Origin: Gammaproteobacteria bacterium
Lineage (GTDB): Bacteria > Pseudomonadota > Gammaproteobacteria > Steroidobacterales > Steroidobacteraceae
DNA length: 64,000 bases
Direction of reading: 5' to 3'
Assembly: GCA_025359205.1 (NCBI GenBank)
Contig: JANYHD010000020.1
Location: 1 to 64,000 of the forward strand
Both the position numbers and the translations under genes were made by a program. The notes beneath the pieces are model-generated. The model was not told where the DNA came from and made no database searches. It saw only the letters and a list, made by a program, of their open reading frames with translations. Within the stretch, counting starts at the first letter, position 1, and every line of letters starts with the position of its first letter. Positions 1 to 6,494 of the stretch are shown piece by piece.

Positions 1-212
1 TCAATGGTCGTGTCGGGGAATCGTCCCACCAGGACGCGCTCGGTCTTGCCGCGGTACTTGCGGAGCACGTAGAACGTTTTCACGCCGTTCGCGGTGACCA
101 GCACGCATAGACCTCGCCGTCTTTGGTCGTACACGCTGTAGCGCTTCCCTGACGCTGCTGCGGGGAGAGCGGCCAGGGCGGCCTTGGTGAAATTGATTCG
201 AGTGTGAGGCAT
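1..212 (-). CDS. Tyrosine-type site-specific integrase, N-terminal part (cut by window edge)
   Basis: Reading the minus strand from the ATG at 212 gives 70 residues that run off the left edge. They have the layout of the DUF4102 arm-DNA-binding domain found at the N-terminus of P4-like tyrosine integrases: a start MPHTRINFTKAALAAL, a V-Y-D segment near residue 28, R-G-L-C-V-L-V near 34, then G-V-K-T-F-Y-V and a closing V-G-R-F-P-D-T-T. The catalytic R-H-R-Y domain lies outside the window. The gene points away from a truncated tRNA gene 165 bp upstream, as expected for an integrase at the end of its own element. Only the family and the partial state are certain; whether it is active cannot be judged. 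Confidence 0.82.
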   Translation of the reverse strand, partial: MPHTRINFTKAALAALPAAASGKRYSVYDQRRRGLCVLVTANGVKTFYVLRKYRGKTERVLVGRFPDTTI

Positions 213-241
213 GGCTACAGGTGCTCGGTGCTACAGTTCCA

Positions 242-260
242 GTGCAACCCTGGTGCAACC
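242..260. repeat. Two GTGCAACC direct repeats, one helical turn apart
   Basis: GTGCAACC occurs at 242-249 and again at 253-260, an 11-bp period, between the integrase start and the tRNA fragment. Closely spaced direct repeats here are typical of integrase arm-type sites or of an operator controlling int. The role is inferred from position only. Confidence 0.4.
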
Positions 261-274
261 TTCTGCAGCAAAAT

Positions 275-355
275 CGCGGCATATTCCGCGATCCGAGTGT
301 AGCCGAGGTTTTTGCTAAGTCACTGAGGCGTAAGGGTTCCGATATCTAAAGATAT
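275..355. repeat. Small inverted repeats in the int-tRNA gap
   Basis: Two short palindromes lie in the 213-513 gap, which has no gene: CGCGG-N6-CCGCG at 275-290 and ATATC-TAAA-GATAT at 342-355. They flank the region where a recombination directionality factor, an integrase arm site or the int promoter would be expected. Nothing else recognisable was seen between 213 and 376 or between 425 and 513, apart from the ribosome-binding region of the next gene. Confidence 0.35.
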
Positions 356-376
356 GCTCCGCTATCGAACTATTTT

Positions 377-424
377 CGCCTCCTAAGCGGTAGGTCGTCG
401 GTTCAACTCCGGCCGGGGGCGCCA
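377..424 (+). pseudogene. 3' fragment of tRNA-Arg(CCU): attachment site of an integrated element
   Basis: The sequence contains the 3' part of a tRNA. The anticodon loop CTCCTAA has anticodon CCU. It is followed by a 5-nt variable loop, a perfect T-arm (GTCGG, loop TTCAACT, CCGGC), a 3' acceptor strand CGGGGGC, discriminator G and CCA at 422-424. The 5' half is missing: upstream of CGC at 377 the bases no longer pair with the 3' anticodon stem, and there is no D-arm or 5' acceptor strand. Loss of identity at the anticodon stem, next to an integrase, is the mark of an att site made by integration into a tRNA gene. The intact tRNA copy should lie beyond the left edge. Confidence 0.78.
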
Positions 425-513
425 ACCGCGACGCGGCCGTTTCGGCCGCAGCGTCGCCTTGATCCCCTGGGTGACCTGCCAGAGAATGCTGGTTTAGGGG
501 CGGGGATACGCAA

Positions 514-2001
514 ATGAATGTCCAGGTCGCGCCGGCCGGGGAGGCTGGCGTTCGCAACGTTGAATTGATGATTGGCGGCCGCGACCAGCCGGCGCAGCGA
601 GGCGCCACGTTCGAGCGGCGCAACCCGGTTTCGAGCGCAGTGGTGACGCGCGCGGCAGCCGCGAGCCCCGCGGACGCCGCCGCAGCAGCGGACGCGGCTG
701 GCGCGGCCTTTCCGGCCTGGGCTGCGCTCGGGCCTAACGCGCGGCGCACGCTGCTGCTGCGTTTCGCGGAGGTGCTGCAGCAGCAGGCGAGCGAGTTCAC
801 GGCCGCGATGGTCGAGGAGATCGGCGCGACCGCGGGCTGGGGGCAATTCAACACGATGTTGGCCGCCGGCATGATGCGGGAAGCGGCCGCGCTGACCACG
901 CAGGTGTGCGGCGAGACCATTCCTTCCGATCGTCCGGGCTGCATCGCCATGGCCGTGCGCCAGCCTGCTGGCGTGGTGCTGGGCCTGGCGCCGTGGAATG
1001 CGCCGGTCATTCTTGGCGTGCGTGCGATCGCCACGCCGCTGGCCTGCGGGAACACGGTCGTGCTCAAGGCTTCAGAGATCTGCCCGCGTACTCACCGCCT
1101 GATCGGCGAGGCGGCGCGCACCGCGGGCCTGCCCGCGGGTGTCGTGAACGTGGTCAGCAATGCGCCCGCCGATGCGGCGCAGGTGGTCGAGGCCTTAATC
1201 GCGCATCCGGCCGTCCGGCGGGTCAACTTCACGGGCTCCACGGCAGTTGGCCGTAAGATTGCCGAACTCGCGGCGCGGCAACTCAAGCCCGCACTGCTGG
1301 AACTCGGCGGCAAGGCGCCGCTGGTAATTTTGGACGATGCGGATATCGACGAGGCAGTGAACGCGGCGGTCTTCGGCGCGTTCATGAACCAGGGCCAGAT
1401 CTGCATGTCGACTGAAAAGATCGTCGTCCACGAGAGCATCGCGGACGAGTTTGCACGCAGGCTCGTCGCGCGGGCGCGCGCACTCCCGGCAGGCGACCCC
1501 AGCGGCGGCAACGTCGTGCTCGGGTCCATGGTGAGCGCAGAGGCGGCGCAACGAGTCCAGCGCCTGATCGACGATGCGGTGGCCAAAGGCGCGCAACTCG
1601 CGCTCGCGGGCGACGCCCAGGGAAGCATCCGCTCTGCGGCCGTGCTCGATCGCGTGCCGCGCACGGCCGCCATCTACACGGAAGAATCGTTCGGACCGGT
1701 GGTGTGCATCGTGCGCGTCAAGGACGACGAAGAAGCCATACGCGTCGCGAATGATACGGAGTACGGCCTGACCTCGGCGGTGCACAGCCGCGATGTCAGC
1801 CGCGCACTCAGGATCGCACAGCGCCTGCAGGCCGGAATGTGCCATATCAATGGACCGACCGTGCACGACGAGGCGCAGATGCCCTTCGGCGGGATGAAGA
1901 GTTCCGGCTACGGCCGCTTCGGTGGCAAGGCCGGGATCGCCGAGTTCACCGAGCTGCGCTGGATCACGATCGACACTGAACACGTGCACTATCCATTCTA
2001 G
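514..2001 (+). CDS. NAD(P)-dependent aldehyde dehydrogenase (vanillin/salicylaldehyde dehydrogenase-like)
   Basis: This is a 495-residue member of the aldehyde dehydrogenase superfamily, which oxidises aldehydes to carboxylic acids in the cytoplasm. Visible motifs are the N-P-W-N type segment LAPWNAP with Asn162, the cofactor-binding lysine in VVLKAS (Lys185), the Rossmann turn NFTGSTAVGRKIAE (238-251), the general-base Glu264 in LELGGK, and the catalytic Cys297 in NQGQICMSTE. The motif pattern and length resemble vanillin and salicylaldehyde dehydrogenases, but the substrate cannot be read off. The start at 514 has only a weak GGGG ribosome site, and the ATG at 568 is an alternative. The next gene follows after 12 bp, so the two are probably co-transcribed. 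Confidence 0.9.
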   Translation: MNVQVAPAGEAGVRNVELMIGGRDQPAQRGATFERRNPVSSAVVTRAAAASPADAAAAADAAGAAFPAWAALGPNARRTLLLRFAEVLQQQASEFTAAMVEEIGATAGWGQFNTMLAAGMMREAAALTTQVCGETIPSDRPGCIAMAVRQPAGVVLGLAPWNAPVILGVRAIATPLACGNTVVLKASEICPRTHRLIGEAARTAGLPAGVVNVVSNAPADAAQVVEALIAHPAVRRVNFTGSTAVGRKIAELAARQLKPALLELGGKAPLVILDDADIDEAVNAAVFGAFMNQGQICMSTEKIVVHESIADEFARRLVARARALPAGDPSGGNVVLGSMVSAEAAQRVQRLIDDAVAKGAQLALAGDAQGSIRSAAVLDRVPRTAAIYTEESFGPVVCIVRVKDDEEAIRVANDTEYGLTSAVHSRDVSRALRIAQRLQAGMCHINGPTVHDEAQMPFGGMKSSGYGRFGGKAGIAEFTELRWITIDTEHVHYPF

Positions 2002-2013
2002 AAGGAGCCAGGC

Positions 2014-3711
2014 TTGAGCATTCGCAACTACGCGCGCGTCGCGGCACTGGGCCTGCTCGCAGTGATGCCCGCGCGGTTCGCGCCCGCGGACGAGGCCGCG
2101 GCCTTTGACCTGGTGATCGCCAATGGCCACGTCATCGATGGCACCGGTTCGCCCTGGTATTCAGCCGATATCGGCATTCGCGGCGGTCGCGTGGCCGCCA
2201 TCGGGAGCCTCGGCGGCGTGGCCCGCGCGCGCACCATCGATGCCAAGGGCATGGTCGTGGCGCCAGGGTTCATCGACATGCTCGGCCAGTCGGAACGGAC
2301 GATCCTCGTTGACCCACGAGTGCCTTCCAAGATCTACCAGGGTATCACCACGGAAATCACCGGCGAAGGTGATTCCGCCGCACCGCAGAACGATGCGGTG
2401 CGCAAGGCCATGGAACACAAGTGCACCCACCTGCACATCGAGTGTGACTGGAGCACGCTGCGGCAGTACTACGCGCGGCTCGAAAAGCAGGGAATCGGCA
2501 TCAACGTCGCCTCTTACGTCGGGGCCACACAGGTGCGCGAAATGGTGCTGGGTTTTGGTGACCGCCAGCCGAGCGCAGCCGAACTTGAAGCGATGAAGCA
2601 ACTGGTGCGCGAAGGTATGTGGGACGGCGCCGTGGGCGTATCGACTGCGCTGGAGTATTCGCCCGCGCCCTACGCGAAGACGGACGAATTGATCGCGTTG
2701 GCCACCGAGGCCGCGCACTACGGCGGCATTTACGCGACCCACATGCGCAGCGAGGGCGATGCGATCACCGAGGCCATCGATGAGACGCTGCGGATCAGCC
2801 GCGAAGCGCACATCCCGGTGGAGATCTGGCACCTCAAGGTGGCAGGCAAGGAGAACTGGGGCCGTATGGGCGAGGTGTTGGCCAAACTCAATGCCGCGCG
2901 CGCCGACGGCGTGGACGTGACGGCCGACACCTATGCCTATACCGCCTGGGAAAACGACCTGTCGGCCTTCATACCGCCGTGGGCGCACGATGGCGGCAAG
3001 GAGAAGCTGGTCGCGCGCCTGCAGGATCCCGCGACGCGCGCACGCATCCGCAAGGACCTGCTCACGCCGGCGACCAGTTGGGACAATGAGTGGAATGAAA
3101 TTTCCGGTCCGCAGGATGTGATGATCACGTCGGTATTGAACCCGAAGCTGGTGCAGTTCCAGGGCAAGCGCCTGACCGATATTGCCGCCGCCTGGCACGT
3201 GGACCCCATGGACGCATTGTTCGACCTCCTGGTGGCCGATGACGCCTATACCTACTGCGCGGTGTTCGGCATGTCCGAGCCGGACGTGAGCCTGGCCCTG
3301 CAGCAGCCGTGGGTGTCCATCAACAATGATTCCGAAGGTGCTTCCCCGGAGGGATTGCTCGGGCAGGACCATCCGCATCCGCGCGCCTACGGCACTTTTC
3401 CACGGATCCTGCGCAAGTACGTGCGCGAGGAGCACAAGCTCACGATTGAGGACGCGATCCGCAAATTCGCAGCGCTGCCGGCGCAGCGGCTGCGTCTCGC
3501 CGATCGCGGCGTGCTGAAGGAACATATGTGGGCCGATATCGTTGTGTTCGATCCCGCCACAGTCCGCGATCTGGCCACCTATGAGAATCCGAACCAGCTC
3601 TCGCAGGGCATGCAATATGTGCTCGTCAACGGCGCGCTGGTGATCGACGGCGGCGCCATGACCGGGCAGCTCCCGGGCAAGGTGCTGCGCGGGCCGGCGT
3701 ACAAGCCCTGA
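2014..3711 (+). CDS. Exported amidohydrolase of the D-aminoacylase family
   Basis: The protein has 565 residues and starts at TTG, preceded by a strong GAAGGAG ribosome site (2001-2007). A signal peptide covers about the first 25 residues. It has the N-acyl-D-amino-acid deacylase architecture: a beta-sandwich start (DLVIANGHVIDGTG), the PGFID strand, His243 in YATHMRS, His273 in EIWHLKV and Asp439 in INNDSEG. The first metal motif, normally His-x-His right after PGFID, is replaced by M-L-G-Q-S-E (89-94), and the usual bridging Cys is replaced by a Gly-Glu-Gly around residue 118. Family members remove acyl groups from N-acyl-D-amino acids; with these changes the substrate is open. It sits 12 bp behind the aldehyde dehydrogenase gene. 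Confidence 0.85.
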   Translation: MSIRNYARVAALGLLAVMPARFAPADEAAAFDLVIANGHVIDGTGSPWYSADIGIRGGRVAAIGSLGGVARARTIDAKGMVVAPGFIDMLGQSERTILVDPRVPSKIYQGITTEITGEGDSAAPQNDAVRKAMEHKCTHLHIECDWSTLRQYYARLEKQGIGINVASYVGATQVREMVLGFGDRQPSAAELEAMKQLVREGMWDGAVGVSTALEYSPAPYAKTDELIALATEAAHYGGIYATHMRSEGDAITEAIDETLRISREAHIPVEIWHLKVAGKENWGRMGEVLAKLNAARADGVDVTADTYAYTAWENDLSAFIPPWAHDGGKEKLVARLQDPATRARIRKDLLTPATSWDNEWNEISGPQDVMITSVLNPKLVQFQGKRLTDIAAAWHVDPMDALFDLLVADDAYTYCAVFGMSEPDVSLALQQPWVSINNDSEGASPEGLLGQDHPHPRAYGTFPRILRKYVREEHKLTIEDAIRKFAALPAQRLRLADRGVLKEHMWADIVVFDPATVRDLATYENPNQLSQGMQYVLVNGALVIDGGAMTGQLPGKVLRGPAYKP

Positions 3712-3726
3712 GGACAAGCTCCCCAG

Positions 3727-3765
3727 TTGTAAGCAATCTGTAACCCTGCGGTGGGCGACTGGTAA
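3727..3765. repeat. TGTAA direct repeats upstream of the barrel gene
   Basis: TTGTAA (3727-3732) and CTGTAA (3738-3743) are 11 bp apart, and CTGGTAA follows about two helical turns later (3759-3765). Direct repeats with an 11-bp period are what PhoB/OmpR-type response regulators bind. They precede a gene for an outer-membrane barrel. The match is suggestive, not diagnostic. Confidence 0.3.
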
Positions 3766-3815
3766 CGGGCCAGCCGCGATACTCCCTGCCAATGAAGCTG
3801 ACAGGGAGCAAAGGC

Positions 3816-4427
3816 ATGGCGCGGTATCGCAGCGGTTGGTTGGCCGCAACGACCGCATTGGCCCTGGCAGGCGCGGCGTCCGTCGCGACTGCCGCTGCTC
3901 CGGCCAGCGCGGCGGCAGCAACGTCCGCGCAGCGGGGAATCACGCCCGGGGGGGCGGGCGGGTTCCTGGGTCTTGGCCTGGGCTCGATGAGCTACGTCGA
4001 GCCCCAGTACAGGTCCGACACGCTTTCTTACATCTACGTCCAAGCGGGTTGGCGCTTCAACGCGCAGCTGGCGCTCGATGGCCGCGTCGGCACTGATCTG
4101 CCGGGCGACTGCGGTTGCGGCTACTACTACAGCGATCCCTACAGCCCGAGAGTGCGGTCCCTGTATGGCCTGTACCTGCGCGGCACGGTCCCGCTGTCCA
4201 CGCACCTGGAAGCCTACGGGCTGGCCGGCTACGCCAGTCTGCAGCTCGATGCCGTGCCGGGGCTGGCTGCATACGGGTCCGCGGCGCACTCCGCTTCCTT
4301 TGGCGTGGGACTGGGCTGGACTCTTCTGGATCGCGGCGCCATCGACCTCGAATTGATGCCCCGGATGGCGCAGGGCGAGGGCTGGCGCGCGGATGCGCTG
4401 AACCTTGGGTTCCGCTGGCAATTCTAA
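3816..4427 (+). CDS. Outer-membrane beta-barrel protein
   Basis: The protein has about 203 residues: an N-terminal signal peptide rich in Ala, a Gly/Ala linker, then alternating strands ending in the aromatic C-terminus F-R-W-Q-F that is typical of outer-membrane barrels recognised by the BAM complex. Length and pattern fit the OmpA/PagP-size eight-strand class (OMP_b-brl). The start at 3816 is preferred because AGGGAG lies 8 bp upstream; an in-frame ATG at 3792 would add eight charged residues in front of the signal peptide. A Cys-Gly-Cys-Gly stretch followed by several Tyr forms one loop. No enzymatic motif is visible and the function is unknown. A 91-bp gap separates it from the TRAP genes. 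Confidence 0.75.
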   Translation: MARYRSGWLAATTALALAGAASVATAAAPASAAAATSAQRGITPGGAGGFLGLGLGSMSYVEPQYRSDTLSYIYVQAGWRFNAQLALDGRVGTDLPGDCGCGYYYSDPYSPRVRSLYGLYLRGTVPLSTHLEAYGLAGYASLQLDAVPGLAAYGSAAHSASFGVGLGWTLLDRGAIDLELMPRMAQGEGWRADALNLGFRWQF

Positions 4428-4456
4428 GGACGGAGGAGCAGGTGAGCGACACCAGG

Positions 4457-4485
4457 TTCAAGGTTTCGATGGCTGGAGATATGAT
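4457..4485 (+). promoter_or_regulatory. Possible promoter of the TRAP operon
   Basis: A good -10 hexamer TATGAT lies at 4480-4485. Seventeen bases upstream is a weak -35, TTCAAG (4457-4462). It would start transcription about 25 bp before the tatT start codon. Confidence 0.35.
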
Positions 4486-4518
4486 TGAGGCGGCCGCGCT
4501 AGACCACCGGAGAGTGTC

Positions 4519-5451
4519 ATGAGGCGCCAGTTCCTGGTTCTGCCCGTCGCGGCGCTCGGAGTGCTGCTGAGCGGCTGCAGCGTGCAGCGCTTCGCCGTGA
4601 ACAAGGCGGGCGATGCGCTCTCGGGCGACAGCAGCTCGGCGGCGCGCGATGACGACCCGGAATTCATCCGGGCTGCCGCGCCCTTCAGCCTCAAGCTGAT
4701 TGAAAGCCTGCTCGCCAAGAGTCCACAGCATCAGGGCATGCTGCTCGCGGCCGCCAGCGGCTTCACGCAATACAGCTATGCCTTCATCCAGCTCGATGCC
4801 GACCAGGCGGAAGACCACGATTTCGATCGTTCGCAGCAGCTGCGCCAGCGCGCCAAACGCATGTACCTGCGGGCGCGGGATTACGGGCTGCGCGGACTCG
4901 AGGTCCGCCATGGTGGAATTGCTGCTGCGCTGCGACGCGAGCCGGTCGCGGCGCTGGTCTCGGCCGACGCCGCTGACGCCGGGTTCCTCTACTGGACCGG
5001 CGTTTCCTGGGCCGCGGCCATCAGCCAGGGCAAGGACGATCCGCAGCTGGTGGGTGACCTCGCCATCGTGGACGCGCTGGCCGCACGCGCCGATGCCCTG
5101 GCGCCCGACTTTGGCCACGGTTCATTGCAGAGTTTTCTCATCACTTACGAAATGGCGCGTGCCGCCCGGCCCGAGGTGGCGCGGGCGCACTTCGCGCGCG
5201 CGCTCGCCACCAGTGGCGGACATGCGGCCGGGCCCTACGTGGCGCTGGCCGAGTCGGTATGTGTCCCGCAGCGCTCGCGCGCTGAGTTCGCAGCGATGCT
5301 CGATGCAGCGCTGGCAATCGACGCCGATAAATATCCGGACCAGCGCCTCGAGAACCTGATCATGCAGTCGCGCGCGCGCTGGCTCAAATCACGCATCGAT
5401 GAACTGTTCCTGCCGGAGGCTCCGCCGCCGGCGGACGGAAACTCGCCATGA
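4519..5451 (+). CDS. TRAP transporter TatT-like TPR lipoprotein
   Basis: The protein has 310 residues with a lipoprotein signal peptide (lipobox L-L-S-G-C, Cys20), followed by an all-helical body of TPR type. The composition and the order T-P-QM match the TatT component of TPR-associated TRAP transporters, described in Treponema pallidum as a trimeric periplasmic lipoprotein that contacts the substrate-binding protein. It probably docks the binding protein or relays a hydrophobic ligand. Its stop overlaps the start of the next gene (ATGA at 5448-5451), which shows translational coupling. The first gene of the operon starts at an ATG with an upstream GGAGAG site. Confidence 0.82.
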   Translation: MRRQFLVLPVAALGVLLSGCSVQRFAVNKAGDALSGDSSSAARDDDPEFIRAAAPFSLKLIESLLAKSPQHQGMLLAAASGFTQYSYAFIQLDADQAEDHDFDRSQQLRQRAKRMYLRARDYGLRGLEVRHGGIAAALRREPVAALVSADAADAGFLYWTGVSWAAAISQGKDDPQLVGDLAIVDALAARADALAPDFGHGSLQSFLITYEMARAARPEVARAHFARALATSGGHAAGPYVALAESVCVPQRSRAEFAAMLDAALAIDADKYPDQRLENLIMQSRARWLKSRIDELFLPEAPPPADGNSP

Positions 5452-6494
5452 CCGACACCTTACTGTCTCGCCGGAACTTGTTGCTGTCGTTGGCGTGCAC
5501 ACTTGGTTGCAGCCGCCCGGCGCTGGTCCAGCCGCTATCGCTGATCCAGTCACCGCCGCTGTCGATGCGCATCAATATCGGCACGCTGGCGCCCCGCGGC
5601 TCGAGCTTCCACCAGGCGATGTTGCGCATGGCCGAGCAGTGGAAGGCGCAAGGCGTGCGCCTGGTCGTCTATCCCGATGGCGCGCAGGGGAGCGAGGCCG
5701 ATATGGTGCGCCTGATGCGCGTCGGCACTCTGCAGGCGGGTTTGCTGACTGCGGTCGGACTGACCGATATCGAGCCCGCGATCGCCGGCCTGCAGAGCTA
5801 CCCGTTGCTGTTCCGCAGTTTCGATGAGCTGGAGTTCGTCATCGGCAAGCTCCGGCCGATGCTGGCGCAACGTCTCGCGGCGAAGGGTTTTGTCGTTTTG
5901 TTCTGGACCGACGCCGGCTGGATCCGCTATTTCTTCAAAGACCCGGTTACGACTCCCGATCAGTTCAAGCACGTCAAGACCTTTGTATGGTCTGGTGCCA
6001 CCGAGCAATACAAGCTGCTGCGCGAGCTCGGCTACGATCCGGTGCAGATGGAGACCGCCGATATCCTGCAGGGCCTCGCCACTGGGCAGATCACCGGCGT
6101 CAGTGTTCCCTCGATCTTCGCGCTCGTCAGCCAGTTCGAGAAACGGGTGCCACACATGCTCGACCTGGATTGGGCGCCGCTGGTCGGCGCGTGCGTGATC
6201 CGCAAGGACAATTGGGACCGCCTCAGCGAAACGCAGCGTGACGCGCTGCAGGGTTCGGCCGATGTCGCGGCCGCTGAGATCCGCGCTCGCAACCGCAGCG
6301 AGAGTGACCAGGCCGTCGTGCGCATGCAAGCCGGCGGACTGATCGTCCACAAGCTGACGCCTGCCGAACGTGCTGCGTGGCAGGCCGCGGCCGAGCAGAT
6401 CTACCCGCGCATCCGCGGCCGGCTCGTGCCGGCGGACATGCACGATGAGGTCATGCGGCTGCTGCAGGTCTATCGAGCTGGCAATAGCGCATGA
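5448..6494 (+). CDS. TRAP transporter substrate-binding protein (DctP/TatP type)
   Basis: The protein has 348 residues and is the periplasmic solute receptor of a tripartite ATP-independent transporter. The export signal carries twin arginines (S-R-R-N-L-L, residues 7-12), suggesting Tat export; Cys21 could make it a lipoprotein, but the lipobox is poor. The mature domain shows DctP features: IGTLAPRGSSFHQAM near the N-terminus, the G-A-Q-G-S-E-A-D loop, and W-S-G-A-T-E-Q-Y at the binding cleft. TatT-linked binding proteins often lack the conserved arginine for carboxylates and may carry hydrophobic ligands; the ligand here is unknown. It is coupled to both neighbours by 4-bp ATGA overlaps. 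Confidence 0.9.
   Translation: MTDTLLSRRNLLLSLACTLGCSRPALVQPLSLIQSPPLSMRINIGTLAPRGSSFHQAMLRMAEQWKAQGVRLVVYPDGAQGSEADMVRLMRVGTLQAGLLTAVGLTDIEPAIAGLQSYPLLFRSFDELEFVIGKLRPMLAQRLAAKGFVVLFWTDAGWIRYFFKDPVTTPDQFKHVKTFVWSGATEQYKLLRELGYDPVQMETADILQGLATGQITGVSVPSIFALVSQFEKRVPHMLDLDWAPLVGACVIRKDNWDRLSETQRDALQGSADVAAAEIRARNRSESDQAVVRMQAGGLIVHKLTPAERAAWQAAAEQIYPRIRGRLVPADMHDEVMRLLQVYRAGNSA

Noticed and set aside
1..282. Open frame of 93 codons on the minus strand covering the integrase start
   Set aside because: It is in a different frame from the recognisable DUF4102 segment and has an Arg/Pro/Ser-rich composition typical of a shadow of high-GC coding DNA.
377..424. Functional tRNA-Arg
   Set aside because: The 5' acceptor strand, the D-arm and part of the anticodon stem are missing, so it cannot fold as a tRNA.
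315..1067. 250-codon minus-strand frame, with a P-P-A-G-V-E-P-T-T-Y-R-L-G-G end
   Set aside because: That peptide is a known artefact of reading a tRNA 3' end in reverse; the rest is antisense to the aldehyde dehydrogenase gene.
2161..3921. 586-codon open frame opposite the amidohydrolase gene
   Set aside because: Long antisense frames are common in high-GC DNA. It has no recognisable domain, and the plus-strand gene has clear family motifs and a ribosome site.
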